Shown: positions 53,453 to 63,801 of the stretch, piece after piece
Layout of the letters: each line of letters begins with the position of its first letter
How positions within the stretch are numbered: the stretch's first letter is position 1
From: Rhodocyclaceae bacterium
Lineage (GTDB): Bacteria > Pseudomonadota > Gammaproteobacteria > Burkholderiales > Rhodocyclaceae
Length of the DNA stretch: 64,000 nt
Reading direction: 5' to 3'
NCBI GenBank assembly: GCA_016704145.1
Contig: JADJAS010000004.1
Span: 71,482 to 135,481 of the forward strand
The notes under the pieces: generated by a model
Told to the model about the DNA's origin: nothing
Seen by the model: only the letters and a program-made list of their open reading frames with translations
The model's database searches: none
Program-made: the position numbers and the translations under genes

Positions 53453-53898
53453 TAGCGGGCCGTTCGCATCAAGCGGCCCTTCTCCCGCTCCCAGTCTTTC
53501 TTCTTTTCACTGTCCCGCTTGTCGTATTCCTTCTTGCCTTTGGCCAGGCCGATCTCCAGCTTGATCCGGCCCTTGGCAAAGTGCAGATCCAGCGGCACCA
53601 GCGCGTAGCCGGCGCGCTCGACCTTGCCGATCAGCTTGCTGATTTCCCGTTCGTGCAGTAGTAGTTTTCGCGTCCTGACCGGGTCGGGGTGCACGTGCGT
53701 CGACGCCTGCGCCAGCGGGCTGATGTGGGCGCCGATCAGGAACAGTTCGCCGTCCTTGATGACGACGTAGGCCTCCTTGATCTGGGCGCGGCCGGCGCGG
53801 ATGGCCTTGGCTTCCCAGCCTTCCAGAACGAGGCCCGCCTCGTACTTCTCTTCGACGAAGTAGTCGTGAAAGGCCTTCTTGTTGTCGACGATGCTCAT
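53452..53898 (-). CDS. smpB: SsrA-binding protein SmpB
   Basis: A 148-residue SmpB: KKAFHDYFVEEKYEAGLVL, GWEAKAIRAGRAQIKEAYV, HVHPDPVRTRKLLLH and a basic C-terminal tail (KKEYDKRDSEKKKDW). It binds tmRNA in ribosome rescue. It is divergent from ratA, the usual arrangement. Confidence 0.98.
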   Translation of the reverse strand: MSIVDNKKAFHDYFVEEKYEAGLVLEGWEAKAIRAGRAQIKEAYVVIKDGELFLIGAHISPLAQASTHVHPDPVRTRKLLLHEREISKLIGKVERAGYALVPLDLHFAKGRIKLEIGLAKGKKEYDKRDSEKKKDWEREKGRLMRTAR

Positions 53899-53913
53899 GG
53901 CGAGGCGGGGCGA

Positions 53914-53931
53914 TAGAATTGCAGCATTCTA
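53914..53931. promoter_or_regulatory. Palindromic -10-like element between smpB and ratA
   Basis: TAGAAT-N6-ATTCTA is a perfect inverted repeat in the 48-base divergent gap, so each strand has a TAGAAT -10-like hexamer facing the other. No convincing -35 boxes were found for either direction. Confidence 0.35.
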
Positions 53932-53946
53932 GCTTGGCGAGTCAGC

Positions 53947-54378
53947 ATGGCCGTTGTCGAAAAATCCGTCCTCATCGAGCGCACTGCCGCGCAGATGTTC
54001 GAACTGGTCGATCGCGTCGAGGACTATCCGAAATTCCTGCCGTGGTGCGGCGGCTCGGAGTTGATCGAGCGCACCGAAAGCAGGACGTCGGCACGCCTGC
54101 ATATCAATTATCACGGCCTCAAGGCGCATTTCGCCACCGAGAACCCCAAGGAGAGCCCGCGCTGGATGGACATCAAGCTGCGCGAGGGACCTTTTCGTCA
54201 CCTCGACGGCGGCTGGAAGTTCACGCCGCTCGGCGATGCCGCCTGCAAGGTAGAATTTCGGCTGCATTACGAGTTCTCTAGCAAGGTGCTGGAGAAGGCG
54301 CTGGGCCCCGTCTTTCACCACATCGCCAATACTTTTGTCGAATCCTTCGTCAAACGCGCACAGCAGATATATGGCTGA
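53947..54378 (+). CDS. ratA: RatA/Coq10-type START-domain protein
   Basis: A 143-residue protein of the polyketide-cyclase/START fold: SVLIERTAAQMFELVDRVED, FLPWCGGSEL, and SSKVLEKALGPVFHHIAN. Members bind quinone or act on ribosome association (RatA). Genomic order smpB | ratA-ratB is standard. Its end overlaps ratB by eight bases. Confidence 0.93.
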   Translation: MAVVEKSVLIERTAAQMFELVDRVEDYPKFLPWCGGSELIERTESRTSARLHINYHGLKAHFATENPKESPRWMDIKLREGPFRHLDGGWKFTPLGDAACKVEFRLHYEFSSKVLEKALGPVFHHIANTFVESFVKRAQQIYG

Positions 54379-54688
54379 ATCGATCAACGTCGAAGTGGTT
54401 TACGCCAGGCCGGAGCGGCAGGATGTCATTGCATTGGCCTTGCCGGCGGGCGCTTCGGTACGCCAGGCCATCGAAGCCTCTGGCTTGCTTTCAAGGCATG
54501 CGGAAATCGACCTGGCCAAGGCCAAGGTCGGCATTTTCGGCAAGCTGAGCAAGCCGGACGCGGCACTGCGCGATCGCGACCGCGTGGAGATCTACCGACC
54601 GCTGATCGCCGATCCCAAGGAGGTGCGCAAACAGCGCGCCGCCGAAGGCAAAGTGATGAAAAAAGGCGGCGGGCCCGCCGAGGAATAA
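54371..54688 (+). CDS. ratB: RnfH-family protein RatB
   Basis: A 105-residue ubiquitin-like UPF0125 protein: INVEVVYARPERQDVIAL at the front, then FGKLSKPDAALRDRDRVEIYRPL, quoted in part, and LIADPKEVRKQRA. It is co-translated with ratA. Biochemical role is unsettled in the family. Confidence 0.92.
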   Translation: MAESINVEVVYARPERQDVIALALPAGASVRQAIEASGLLSRHAEIDLAKAKVGIFGKLSKPDAALRDRDRVEIYRPLIADPKEVRKQRAAEGKVMKKGGGPAEE

Positions 54689-54700
54689 AGGTGGAGCGGG

Positions 54701-55192
54701 CTACTTGCCCGTCTTCCCGGCGGGGCGTGGCGTGCAGGCAGCGTCGACGGCGCGGCGCGTCTCGTTCAGTTCCGCCTCGCGCGCGGCGCCATCGAGGGCT
54801 TCCCTCTCGCCATCAGTGCCCATGCGGTAACGTATCTGCCCGGATTCGAGTCCCTGCAGATTGACCCGGGCCCGCTCGCAGGCCTGCTCCCGTTGTGCCT
54901 CCTGGGCGCGTTCCCGCTCCGCGTTGGCGGCCTTTGCCCTAGCGTCCGACGCCTGCGTGGTGGCTTCCAGCCGTCGATCGACGGCCGATTTCTGGGCAGC
55001 CGGGGTGTCGTCGCTCGCCGAGCTGGCGGGGCCGAGCTTCCGGCTTTGCGTCGCCGCGTCGACCGGTGGCTGGTCGCCATAGTGGATTTTGCCGGTGGCA
55101 TCCCGCCACTTGTACACCTGGGCATAGGCAGCGGCGGGCACCAACAGCAAAGTTAGCAATGGCAGGACGGCGATGGACGGCAAGCTGCGCAT
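54701..55192 (-). CDS. DUF4124 periplasmic protein
   Basis: A 163-residue secreted protein: signal peptide ending AYA near 24, then the DUF4124 motif VYKWRDATGKIHYGDQPP and an Ala/Arg/Glu-rich helical tail with four Cys-free repeats of charged residues and two Cys near the end. The start at 55192 has GAGGAGA upstream; further in-frame sequence upstream covers the guaB promoter and is not coding. Function is unknown. Confidence 0.85.
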   Translation of the reverse strand: MRSLPSIAVLPLLTLLLVPAAAYAQVYKWRDATGKIHYGDQPPVDAATQSRKLGPASSASDDTPAAQKSAVDRRLEATTQASDARAKAANAERERAQEAQREQACERARVNLQGLESGQIRYRMGTDGEREALDGAAREAELNETRRAVDAACTPRPAGKTGK

Positions 55193-55223
55193 GGGGTCTC
55201 CTCGATCCAGATGCCGGCGACGT

Positions 55224-55253
55224 TTGCGGGCCGTCGGAGGGCCCGCGTATAAT
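55224..55253 (+). promoter_or_regulatory. Sigma-70 promoter of guaBA
   Basis: TTGCGG (55224-55229) and a perfect TATAAT (55248-55253) with 18 bases between, 26 bases before the guaB ATG. The leader is short; no attenuator or purine-box-like palindrome was noticed. Confidence 0.7.
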
Positions 55254-55279
55254 ACGTTTTTGCCGCAGAGGATAACAAC

Positions 55280-56736
<1,457 letters not shown>

Positions 56737-56740
<4 letters not shown>

Positions 56741-58305
56741 TGTCCCACCAGCGCATTCTCATCCTCGATTTCGGCTCCCAATACACCCAGCTCATCGCCC
56801 GCCGCGTACGCGAGCAGCAGGTCTATTGCGAACTTCATCCCAACGACGTGTCGGATGAGTTCGTTCGCGAGTTCGCCCCGACGGGCATCATCCTTTCGGG
56901 TGGCCCAAATTCCGTCTACGAGGACGAAACACCGCGCGCACCCGACATCGTCTTCCAACTCGGCGTGCCGGTGCTGGGTATTTGCTACGGCATGCAGACC
57001 ATGGCGGCGCAGCTCGGCGGCAAGGTCGAGAACGCCCACAAGCGCGAGTTCGGCTACGCCGAAGTTCGGGCACGCGGCCACACGCGCCTGCTCGATGGCA
57101 TCCAGGACAGCGTTAACGACGAAGGCCATGGCCTGCTCGATGTCTGGATGTCGCATGGCGACAAGGTCACCGAGATGCCGCCCGGCTTCAAGGTCATGGC
57201 CTCGAATGCCGCGACACCGATTGCCGGCATGGCCGACGAGGACCGCCGCTTCTACGCCGTGCAGTTCCACCCGGAAGTCACGCATACCCTCAAGGGCCGC
57301 GAGATCATCGCCCGTTTCGTCCGCGACATGTGCAGCTGCCGGGGCGACTGGAACATGCCCGATTACGTCGCCGAGGCCATCGCCAGGGTGCGCGAGCAGG
57401 TCGGCAGCGACGAGGTCATCCTCGGCCTCTCGGGGGGCGTCGACTCATCGGTCGTCGCGGCGCTGCTGCACAAGGCTATCGGCGACCAACTGACCTGTGT
57501 TTTCGTCGACAACGGGCTGCTTCGACTCAACGAGGGCGAACAGGTCATGCAGACCTTCGCGCGCAACCTCGGCGTCAAGGTCATCCACGTCGATGCCGCC
57601 GGGCAGTTCATGGGCAATCTCGCCGGCGTCGCCGATCCCGAGCAGAAGCGCAAGATCATCGGCCGCGAGTTCGTCGAGGTGTTCCAGGCAGAGGCGAAGA
57701 AACTGCCACAGGCAAAGTGGCTGGCGCAGGGTACCATCTATCCCGATGTCATCGAGTCGGCTGGCGCCAAGACCAAGAAGGCGCACACCATCAAGAGCCA
57801 CCACAACGTCGGCGGCCTACCGGAGACACTGCACCTGAAGCTGCTCGAACCGTTGCGCGAATTGTTCAAGGACGAGGTGCGCGAGCTGGGCATCGCCCTG
57901 GGATTACCGCACGAGATGGTCTATCGCCACCCGTTCCCCGGCCCCGGCCTCGGCGTGCGCATCCTCGGCGAGGTCAAGCGCGAGTACGCCGACCTGCTGC
58001 GCCGTGCCGACGCCATCTTCATCGACGAACTGCGCGCCGCCGACTGGTACGAGAAGACCAGCCAGGCCTTCGCGGTGTTTTTGCCGGTGAAGTCGGTCGG
58101 CGTCATGGGCGACGGCCGCACCTACGACTACGTCGTTGCCCTGCGCGCCGTCGAGACGCAGGATTTCATGACCGCGCGCTGGGCACAACTGCCCTATGAA
58201 CTGCTTGGCCGCGTCGCCAACCGCATTGTGAACGAAGTGTGCGGCATCAACCGCGTGACCTACGACATCACCGGCAAGCCGCCTGGCACCATCGAGTGGG
58301 AATAA
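56737..58305 (+). CDS. guaA: GMP synthase (glutamine-hydrolysing)
   Basis: A 522-residue enzyme: class I glutamine amidotransferase with GICYGMQ (catalytic Cys) and FHPEVTHT, then the ATP pyrophosphatase P-loop GLSGGVDSSVVAALL, ending in the invariant KPPGTIEWE. The stop TAA (58303-58305) is followed at once by integrase-associated sequence, and the gene's 3' end is intact. Confidence 0.99.
58288..58305 (+). other. Probable attachment site at the 3' end of guaA
   Basis: The last codons of guaA, encoding TIEWE-stop, are the known target of a class of guaA-inserting tyrosine integrases. An integrase gene of that kind starts 222 bases downstream. The matching distal copy was not found before position 64000, so the core length cannot be defined here. 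Confidence 0.6.
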
Positions 58306-58420
58306 AATATCATCATTTCAAGTCGTTTCACACCGTCCGGATTTTCTGTATTTTACCAGCTATAACAACCAGTTAGCGTCTCATGGCGTCTCACGCCGTC
58401 CTGCCAAAGCCCGACTAAAG

Positions 58421-58510
58421 TGTCGGTATTGCTGACGGTATAGAGATCTGGTCCTTGAACGACTCAAGTTGATACCGTCAACAGCTCTGACGGTATCGGT
58501 TGACGGTATC
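58421..58510. repeat. Iterated integrase arm-type sites or int operator
   Basis: TGACGGTAT occurs at 58433-58441, and extended TGACGGTATC at 58488-58497 and 58501-58510. An inverted copy, GATACCGTCA, is at 58471-58480, and a one-mismatch copy TGTCGGTAT at 58421-58429. The inverted pair 58471-58497 is perfect with a seven-base loop. They fill most of the guaA-int gap (58306-58527), which is otherwise AT-rich and gene-free. Confidence 0.7.
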
Positions 58511-58527
58511 AGTTTATGGAGGACCAG

Positions 58528-59811
58528 ATGCTTACTGACATGCAATTAAGGGCGTTGAAGCCCACTGGGAAGATCTACAAGGTTGCCGACCAGCAGGGGC
58601 TCTATGTCGCTGTTACGCGGACAGGGGTTGTCAGTTTCCGGTTTGACTACCGGGTGAACGGACGCCGCGAGACCTTGGTGATAGGCAAGTACGACCCGAC
58701 GGTCGGGGCCAAGAAGCCGCGCGAATTGGACGAGTTGGACTACGGCATGTCCTTGTCTCTGGCCGAGGCACGCCTACTGATCACGCGGGCGCACAGATCC
58801 GTCGAGCAGGGCGAGAGCCCCTCGCGTTCCAAGGTTGAGAAACGGACCGAAGCTGCGGACGCGCTAACGTTTGGTAGCTGGGCAGAAAAATACTTCGCGG
58901 AGGCTGATCTGGCCGAGTCCACAAGGGCCATGCGTAAGTCGGTCTACGATCGCAACCTGGCAGACGAGTTTGGTCGACTGAAGCTGGAAGAAATTACCCC
59001 GGTGCGTCTGATGGCCAGATGCGAGAAGATCAAAGAGCGTGGCGCGGCGGCGCCGGCAGTCCATGCTCGCGAGATCGTATTGCAGGTATTTCGCTTCATT
59101 CAGGCTCGCGGATTGAAGATCGACAATCCTGCTGAGTCGATTCGACCCAGTGCCATCGCCACATTCAAGGCCCGCGACAGAGCGCTGACGCCGGCTGAGA
59201 TTCATTCCTTTTTCAACGCGCTTGAGCAGACTGCGACGATGTCCACGTTGCGCCTGGCGGTCAAGTTCATGTTGCTGACACTGGTGCGCAAGACGGAGTT
59301 TATCGAGGCTAAATGGGACGAGGTGAACTTCGAGACCGAAATCTGGACGATCCCAAAGGAGCGTATGAAGGCAGGGCGCCCGCACAATGTGTACCTGAGC
59401 CAGCAGGCGCTCGATATCCTGGTGGCCTTCAAAACTTGCTTCAGTGCCAGTTCATACCTGCATCCGGGGCGGTACGAGACCGAACTGCCTATCAGCTCGG
59501 CCACGCTGAATCGGGTGATCGACGCCACCGTGAAAGTGGTCCACGATCGGGGTGAGGACTTTGATCCCTTCACCGTGCATGATTTGCGCCGCACGGCCAG
59601 CACGCTACTGCATGAGGCCGGCTTTAACAGCGATTGGATCGAGAAGTGTCTTGCCCATGAGCAGCGCGGAGTGCGCGCTATCTACAACAAGGCTGAGTAC
59701 GCCGAGCAGCGCCGAACCATGCTTCAGGCTTGGGCTGATATGTTGGATGCCTGGATCAAGAATGGCGCGAGCGTGGTGCCCATAAGACGCGGTGCCGCCA
59801 GCGTTGCTTGA
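58528..59811 (+). CDS. int: Tyrosine site-specific integrase of a guaA-integrated element
   Basis: A 427-residue integrase with an N-terminal DUF4102-like arm-binding domain (LRALKPTGKIYKVADQQGLYV, quoted in part) and a C-terminal catalytic domain: Arg in LTLVRKTEF near 254, HDLRR near 351-355, His in CLAHEQ near 376 and the nucleophilic Tyr in AIYNK near 386. ATG 58528 has GGAGG five bases upstream; ATG 58516 lies inside that site. It lies in the same direction as guaA, next to its attachment site, with arm repeats upstream. Confidence 0.93.
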   Translation: MLTDMQLRALKPTGKIYKVADQQGLYVAVTRTGVVSFRFDYRVNGRRETLVIGKYDPTVGAKKPRELDELDYGMSLSLAEARLLITRAHRSVEQGESPSRSKVEKRTEAADALTFGSWAEKYFAEADLAESTRAMRKSVYDRNLADEFGRLKLEEITPVRLMARCEKIKERGAAAPAVHAREIVLQVFRFIQARGLKIDNPAESIRPSAIATFKARDRALTPAEIHSFFNALEQTATMSTLRLAVKFMLLTLVRKTEFIEAKWDEVNFETEIWTIPKERMKAGRPHNVYLSQQALDILVAFKTCFSASSYLHPGRYETELPISSATLNRVIDATVKVVHDRGEDFDPFTVHDLRRTASTLLHEAGFNSDWIEKCLAHEQRGVRAIYNKAEYAEQRRTMLQAWADMLDAWIKNGASVVPIRRGAASVA

Positions 59812-59922
59812 GCATATCAGTTGCCGTTTGATGGCTACCTGATGGGGCGTGCCTAGGATCATATTGGCATAGTTGGCTAAACTTGCCATATGGATATCCT
59901 GAGTCAGTAGGAGTCGATCGGA

Positions 59923-60243
59923 ATGCGAAAACTCATCTTCATAGGGTTCATCGTTGCAGGCTCGGCTGTTGGCCTGCTTTCGACGCTAGGCGATGGTTGG
60001 GGCCTTAAGCTATTCATGATGTGTCTTGGCGCTCTTGTCGGAGCGGCTGCTGGCGGTGCCCTATCAAGGATCGGCCGAGGCGGCCGTCCAATGCCTCATC
60101 GGGACGACACCCTCCGTGGGCTTGGCACCACCTCGGAGGACCTCGTGGACAACTATTGGCGTGATGAGGGCCATCCGCAGTTCATGAAACCGCCATCGCC
60201 CGACAGCAAGGGATTCGGCGGGACCGGTGGGATGGCGGATTGA
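59923..60243 (+). CDS. Small two-helix membrane protein of the integrated element
   Basis: A 106-residue protein: hydrophobic helices at about 4-22 and 29-48 (LFMMCLGALVGAAAGGAL), then a polar tail with TLRGLGTTSEDLVDNYWRDE. TAGGAG lies 10 bases before the ATG. I do not recognise a named family; similar small proteins sit beside conjugation genes of integrative elements. The 111 bases before it (59812-59922) show only an imperfect inverted repeat near 59860-59892. Confidence 0.6.
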   Translation: MRKLIFIGFIVAGSAVGLLSTLGDGWGLKLFMMCLGALVGAAAGGALSRIGRGGRPMPHRDDTLRGLGTTSEDLVDNYWRDEGHPQFMKPPSPDSKGFGGTGGMAD

Positions 60244-60650
60244 TCACTCTTTCTTCCGAAGCAGTTCCTTCACGGCATCCTTCGCGTTATCGATGGATGC
60301 TTCGCCGTCATCGACGACCTGCTTGCCCGATTGCTTGAGCAGCGATTTTCTGGTGACCAAGGTCCCATCCCCGGTGTCGACGATCTCTGCCTTTCGATCA
60401 AAGCTGGAGTTGGCCGAACCAGCTTCATTCCTAATGGCGTTTCCTTGCGTCTGTATGTCGTTTCGCAGCGGAGACGGATTCGTGTCGGGGTGAGCGCCCG
60501 ATGCGGAGTGGTTGAATTGCGACATCTTCGCGCGATGCTGCCGATGCGAAGCCGCGAGGTCTGGTGATAGCGCGGGGTCTGTGGCTTGGTGGTCATGCAG
60601 GCTGCGTACGTCCCCGAACGAACTCGGCAGCGCCGTGCCATCAGAGAACA
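60244..60650 (-). pseudogene. C-terminal remnant of a TraG-like conjugal transfer protein
   Basis: The minus-strand frame ends with GNAIRNEAGSANSSFDRKAE, then GDGTLVTRKSLLKQSGKQV and KDAVKELLRKKE, the style of TraG N-terminal-family mating-pair proteins of integrative conjugative elements. Only about 135 residues remain of a protein that is usually near 1000. The frame stays open to 60738, but that part is antisense to a CzcB-like tail, so the true remnant ends near 60650. Identification is from recall of the family's C-terminus. Confidence 0.5.
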
Positions 60651-60655
60651 CCCGC

Positions 60656-60756
60656 CGGGGTGGCATCACGCCTGGTGAGTCGGTGGTGGTCGCTGGCGCC
60701 CATGCACTGAAGGCGCGGCTCCTCAAGTCACTGGGCAAACCGGCGACGCAGACTGA
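60656..60756 (+). pseudogene. C-terminal scrap of a CzcB-like membrane-fusion protein
   Basis: GGITPGESVVVAGAHALKAR on the + strand matches the last beta-strands of CzcB/CusB adaptors. A one-base shift near the end would give the TGA at 60754-60756, just before the efflux pump ATG at 60766, the normal czcB-czcA spacing. The rest of the gene is missing; upstream lies the TraG remnant. Confidence 0.5.
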
Positions 60757-60765
60757 GGATCCGCC

Positions 60766-63700
60766 ATGCTCAATACCATTGCCGATATTCGCTGCCTTAC
60801 AAGGTCTTGGTCCTGGTGGGCTTTCTGCTCGTCGTGGCCTTCGGCGGCACGTTCCGGGCCGTTCAAGTGGATGCCTTCCCGGACGTGACGCCGGTGCAGG
60901 TCAACATCTATCGCCGAATCGCCGACCGCCGCCGGAGGACGTGGAGAAGCTCCTCACCTTTCCGGTGGAAACTGCCGTCGCCGCCGGGCTTGCCCGGCGT
61001 CGAAGAAATCCGTTCGGTGTCGCTGTTCGGACTCTCCTACGTCAGCGTCTATGTCGAAGACAATGTGGACATCTACTTCGCCCGCCGCCTGGTCGGGGAA
61101 AAGCTCCTCGGCCCGCTGGAACGGACCTCTTCAGCAGGTCGAGCCGGCCTGGGGCCGAACTCCTCAAGACTGGGGCAGGTATTCTGGCACCGTCGAGTCC
61201 GCCGATGAGAAGCTCTCCATCGCCTGGACTGCGCACCCTGCAGGACTGGAGCGTGCGGCTCATGCTACGCACCACCCGGCGTGGATGACGTGACTTCCTG
61301 GGCGGCACGAACGACAGTTCCAGGTGCTCATCCAGCCGCTGCGAAGCTGATCAATTCGGGTTGACCTTCAAGGCGGTGATTGGAGGCCTCGACGCCAACA
61401 ACCGCCAGGTGGGCGGCAATACGTTGACCTCGGGCATGAGCAGTATCTGGTGCGCGGCCTGGGCTGGTGGCGGCACCCGCGACATCGGCAATGTGGTGAA
61501 GACCAACGAGGGGCGCCGGTCTACGTGCGTGACGTAGCCGAATGGCGCACCGCCGTTGCGCTTCGGCGCGGTCACCCGCGATGGCCGGAAGTCCTGCGCG
61601 GGAACGGCGCTGTCGCGCATCAACAAACGCCAGAATCGTGGATCTGCGAGGGTGAAAGCCCGGTTTTATTGGCCAGCAGAGGCGCTGCCGGCGGGTGGTC
61701 CTCACCCCGTCTCGAGACCCGCACGGAGCCGGTGCGAAGGCTCTCAAGACGGCGAGCGCCTCCTGGAGGATCATTCTTGTCGCGGTGGTGCTCTTCCTGT
61801 TCCCGGGGAGATCCGTTCGGCCGTGGTCGTGGTCGCCGCACTTGCCGCTCGCCATGCTCGTCGCCTTCATCCTGATAGGTCCAGTCCGGGATATCCGCCA
61901 ACCTAATGTCTCTTGCCGGGCTCGCCATCGGCATCGGCATGATGGTGGATGGCGCGGTGGTGTGAGTGGGGAACAGCTTCCGCCTCTACCACCGAGACCG
62001 GCAGAGACCGTCGACCACCGACGCGATGCTGGGGCGCGCGGGTGGTCAATCCGATCGCCTTCGCCATCCTCATCATCATCGTCGTGTTTACCACTTTTCT
62101 CCTCACCAGGCTAAGGCAAGCTCTTCAAGCCCATGGCGCTCACCATCGCCTTCGCCATGGTGGGTTCTCTCTTGCGCTCGCTCACCTGGGCCGGTGCTCG
62201 CTGCGCTGGATCCTGAAGCCGAAGAGAGAAGGATACCGCTTCATCCTGCGCCACGCCAAGCGCTACCTGCCGATGCTGGACTGGGCGCTGCAACCAGGCT
62301 CGGTGATCGGCGGCGCTCTGGCGCTGCTGGCGGCGGGCGCTCGCTGTCTTCCGTTCCTCGGCAAGGAGTTCATGCCCAGCTGGAAGGCACGCTGATCTTC
62401 CGCGTGACTCGGAGGCCTTCGTCCTCGCTGGAGAGTCCTGGGCCGTGGCGAAACGGTTTGACGCCGCGCTCACGCAAGGCTTTCCCCAGACTACTTCTGG
62501 CACCACCATCCACAAATGATCGGGCGCGCTGACGAAAGGACGACACGCGTCAACTGCATGGAGATCTGGTGGAGCCTGAGCCGAAGGCCTCACCGCTCGG
62601 TGGCGGAACTGGCCAACGAAATGGCAAAGGCCCTGGAAAAGACCATCCCGACCGTCGTCTTCGGCGCCACCCAGCCGATCCAGATGCGGGTCGAGGAGCT
62701 TATCTCCGGCGTGCGGGCGACCCTGGCCCTCAAGATCTATGGCGAGGACCTGGCCGCGCTCGATCGGTTGGCCGGCCAGATGAAGACCGTGCTGAGCACG
62801 GTGCCCGGCGCTGCGGACCTGTCACTGGAAGCGAACAAAGGCAAGCCGCAGATGGTCATCAAGGTGAACCGCGACGAGGCGGCCCGCTATGGGATCAACG
62901 CCGATGAAATCCTTGAAGTGGTGCAGGCCGGCATCGGCGGCAAGACCGTGTCGACCGTGATCGACGGCGTCAAGCGCTTCGACCTCCAGGTTCGGCTCGA
63001 TGCCGCCTTCCGCGACAGCCCGCAGGCCATTGCCGACATCCCGATCCGCACCCAGGCCGGGGCGCTGGTGCCGCTCTCCCGGGTGGCGACGGTGGAGACC
63101 GACGAGGGCTATTCCTTCGTGCGGCGCGAGCAGTTGCAGCGCTATGCGGTGATCCAGATGGACGTGAAAGGCCGGGACGTGGACGGTTTCGTGCAGGAGC
63201 AGGGGCGAAGCTGCGGGAGCAGGTGAAACTGCCAGCCGGCTACTGGACCGAATGGGGCGGCGCCTTCGAGAACCAGCAACGAGCCTTGGCCCGGCTGGCG
63301 CTGATCGTGCCGCTGACCATCGGGCTGATCTTTATCCTGCTCTATACGGCCTTCAACTCGCTCACCCATGCGACGCTGATCATCGCCAACGTGCCCTTTG
63401 CCGTCATCGGCGGTGTCTTGGGACTCGCCCTCACTGGCCAATACGTGTCGGTACCCTCGGCCATCGGCTTCATCGCCGTGTTCGGCGTGGCCATGCTCAA
63501 CGGCATCGTGCTGGTGTCCTTCATCAATGACCTTGGCGGCGGGGACTCTCGATCCGGGAGGCGGTGCGCCAGGGGGCCGCCTTGCGCCTGCGTCCGGTGT
63601 TGATGACGGCTTCGGTCGCCATCCTGGGACTGATCCCCATGCTGCTCTCGCAAGGGGTGGGTGCCCGAAACCCAGCGGCCCCTGGCCACCGTGGTGGTGG

Positions 63701-63801
63701 GTGGCTTATTCACCCTCCACGGCGCTGACCCTGCTCCCTGCTCCCGCCTCATGTACGAGTGGGTGGAGGGCAGGCGGGAGCGTAAACAGACATCAACCTG
63801 A
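60766..63801 (+). pseudogene. CzcA/CusA heavy-metal RND efflux pump, frameshifted many times
   Basis: Almost the whole length of a CzcA-type transporter can be read by switching frames. Early pieces are VQVDAFPDVTPVQVNIY and RSVSLFGLSYVSVYVEDN; later ones are ANEMAKALEKTIPTVVFGA, GIGGKTVSTVIDGVKRFDLQ and IGFIAVFGVAMLNGIVLVSF, ending LMYEWVEGRRE. The stretch 62594-63215 is one clean frame of about 207 codons, and 63223-63535 another. Before 62590 the frame breaks every few tens of bases. The protein cannot be made as written; either the gene is dead or the consensus is poor here. Confidence 0.85.

Noticed and set aside
58306..58527. A tRNA gene at the integration junction
   Set aside because: No cloverleaf or CCA end could be found. 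The insertion target is guaA, and the gap is filled by integrase-associated repeats.
60512..61288. Plus-strand open frame of 258 codons spanning the TraG/CzcB/CzcA junction
   Set aside because: It only strings together out-of-frame pieces; the CzcB-like and CzcA-like parts are in different frames.
60766..63801. A functional CzcA efflux pump
   Set aside because: As written, no frame covers more than about a fifth of the protein, and the initiating ATG frame ends after some 15 codons of family-like sequence.
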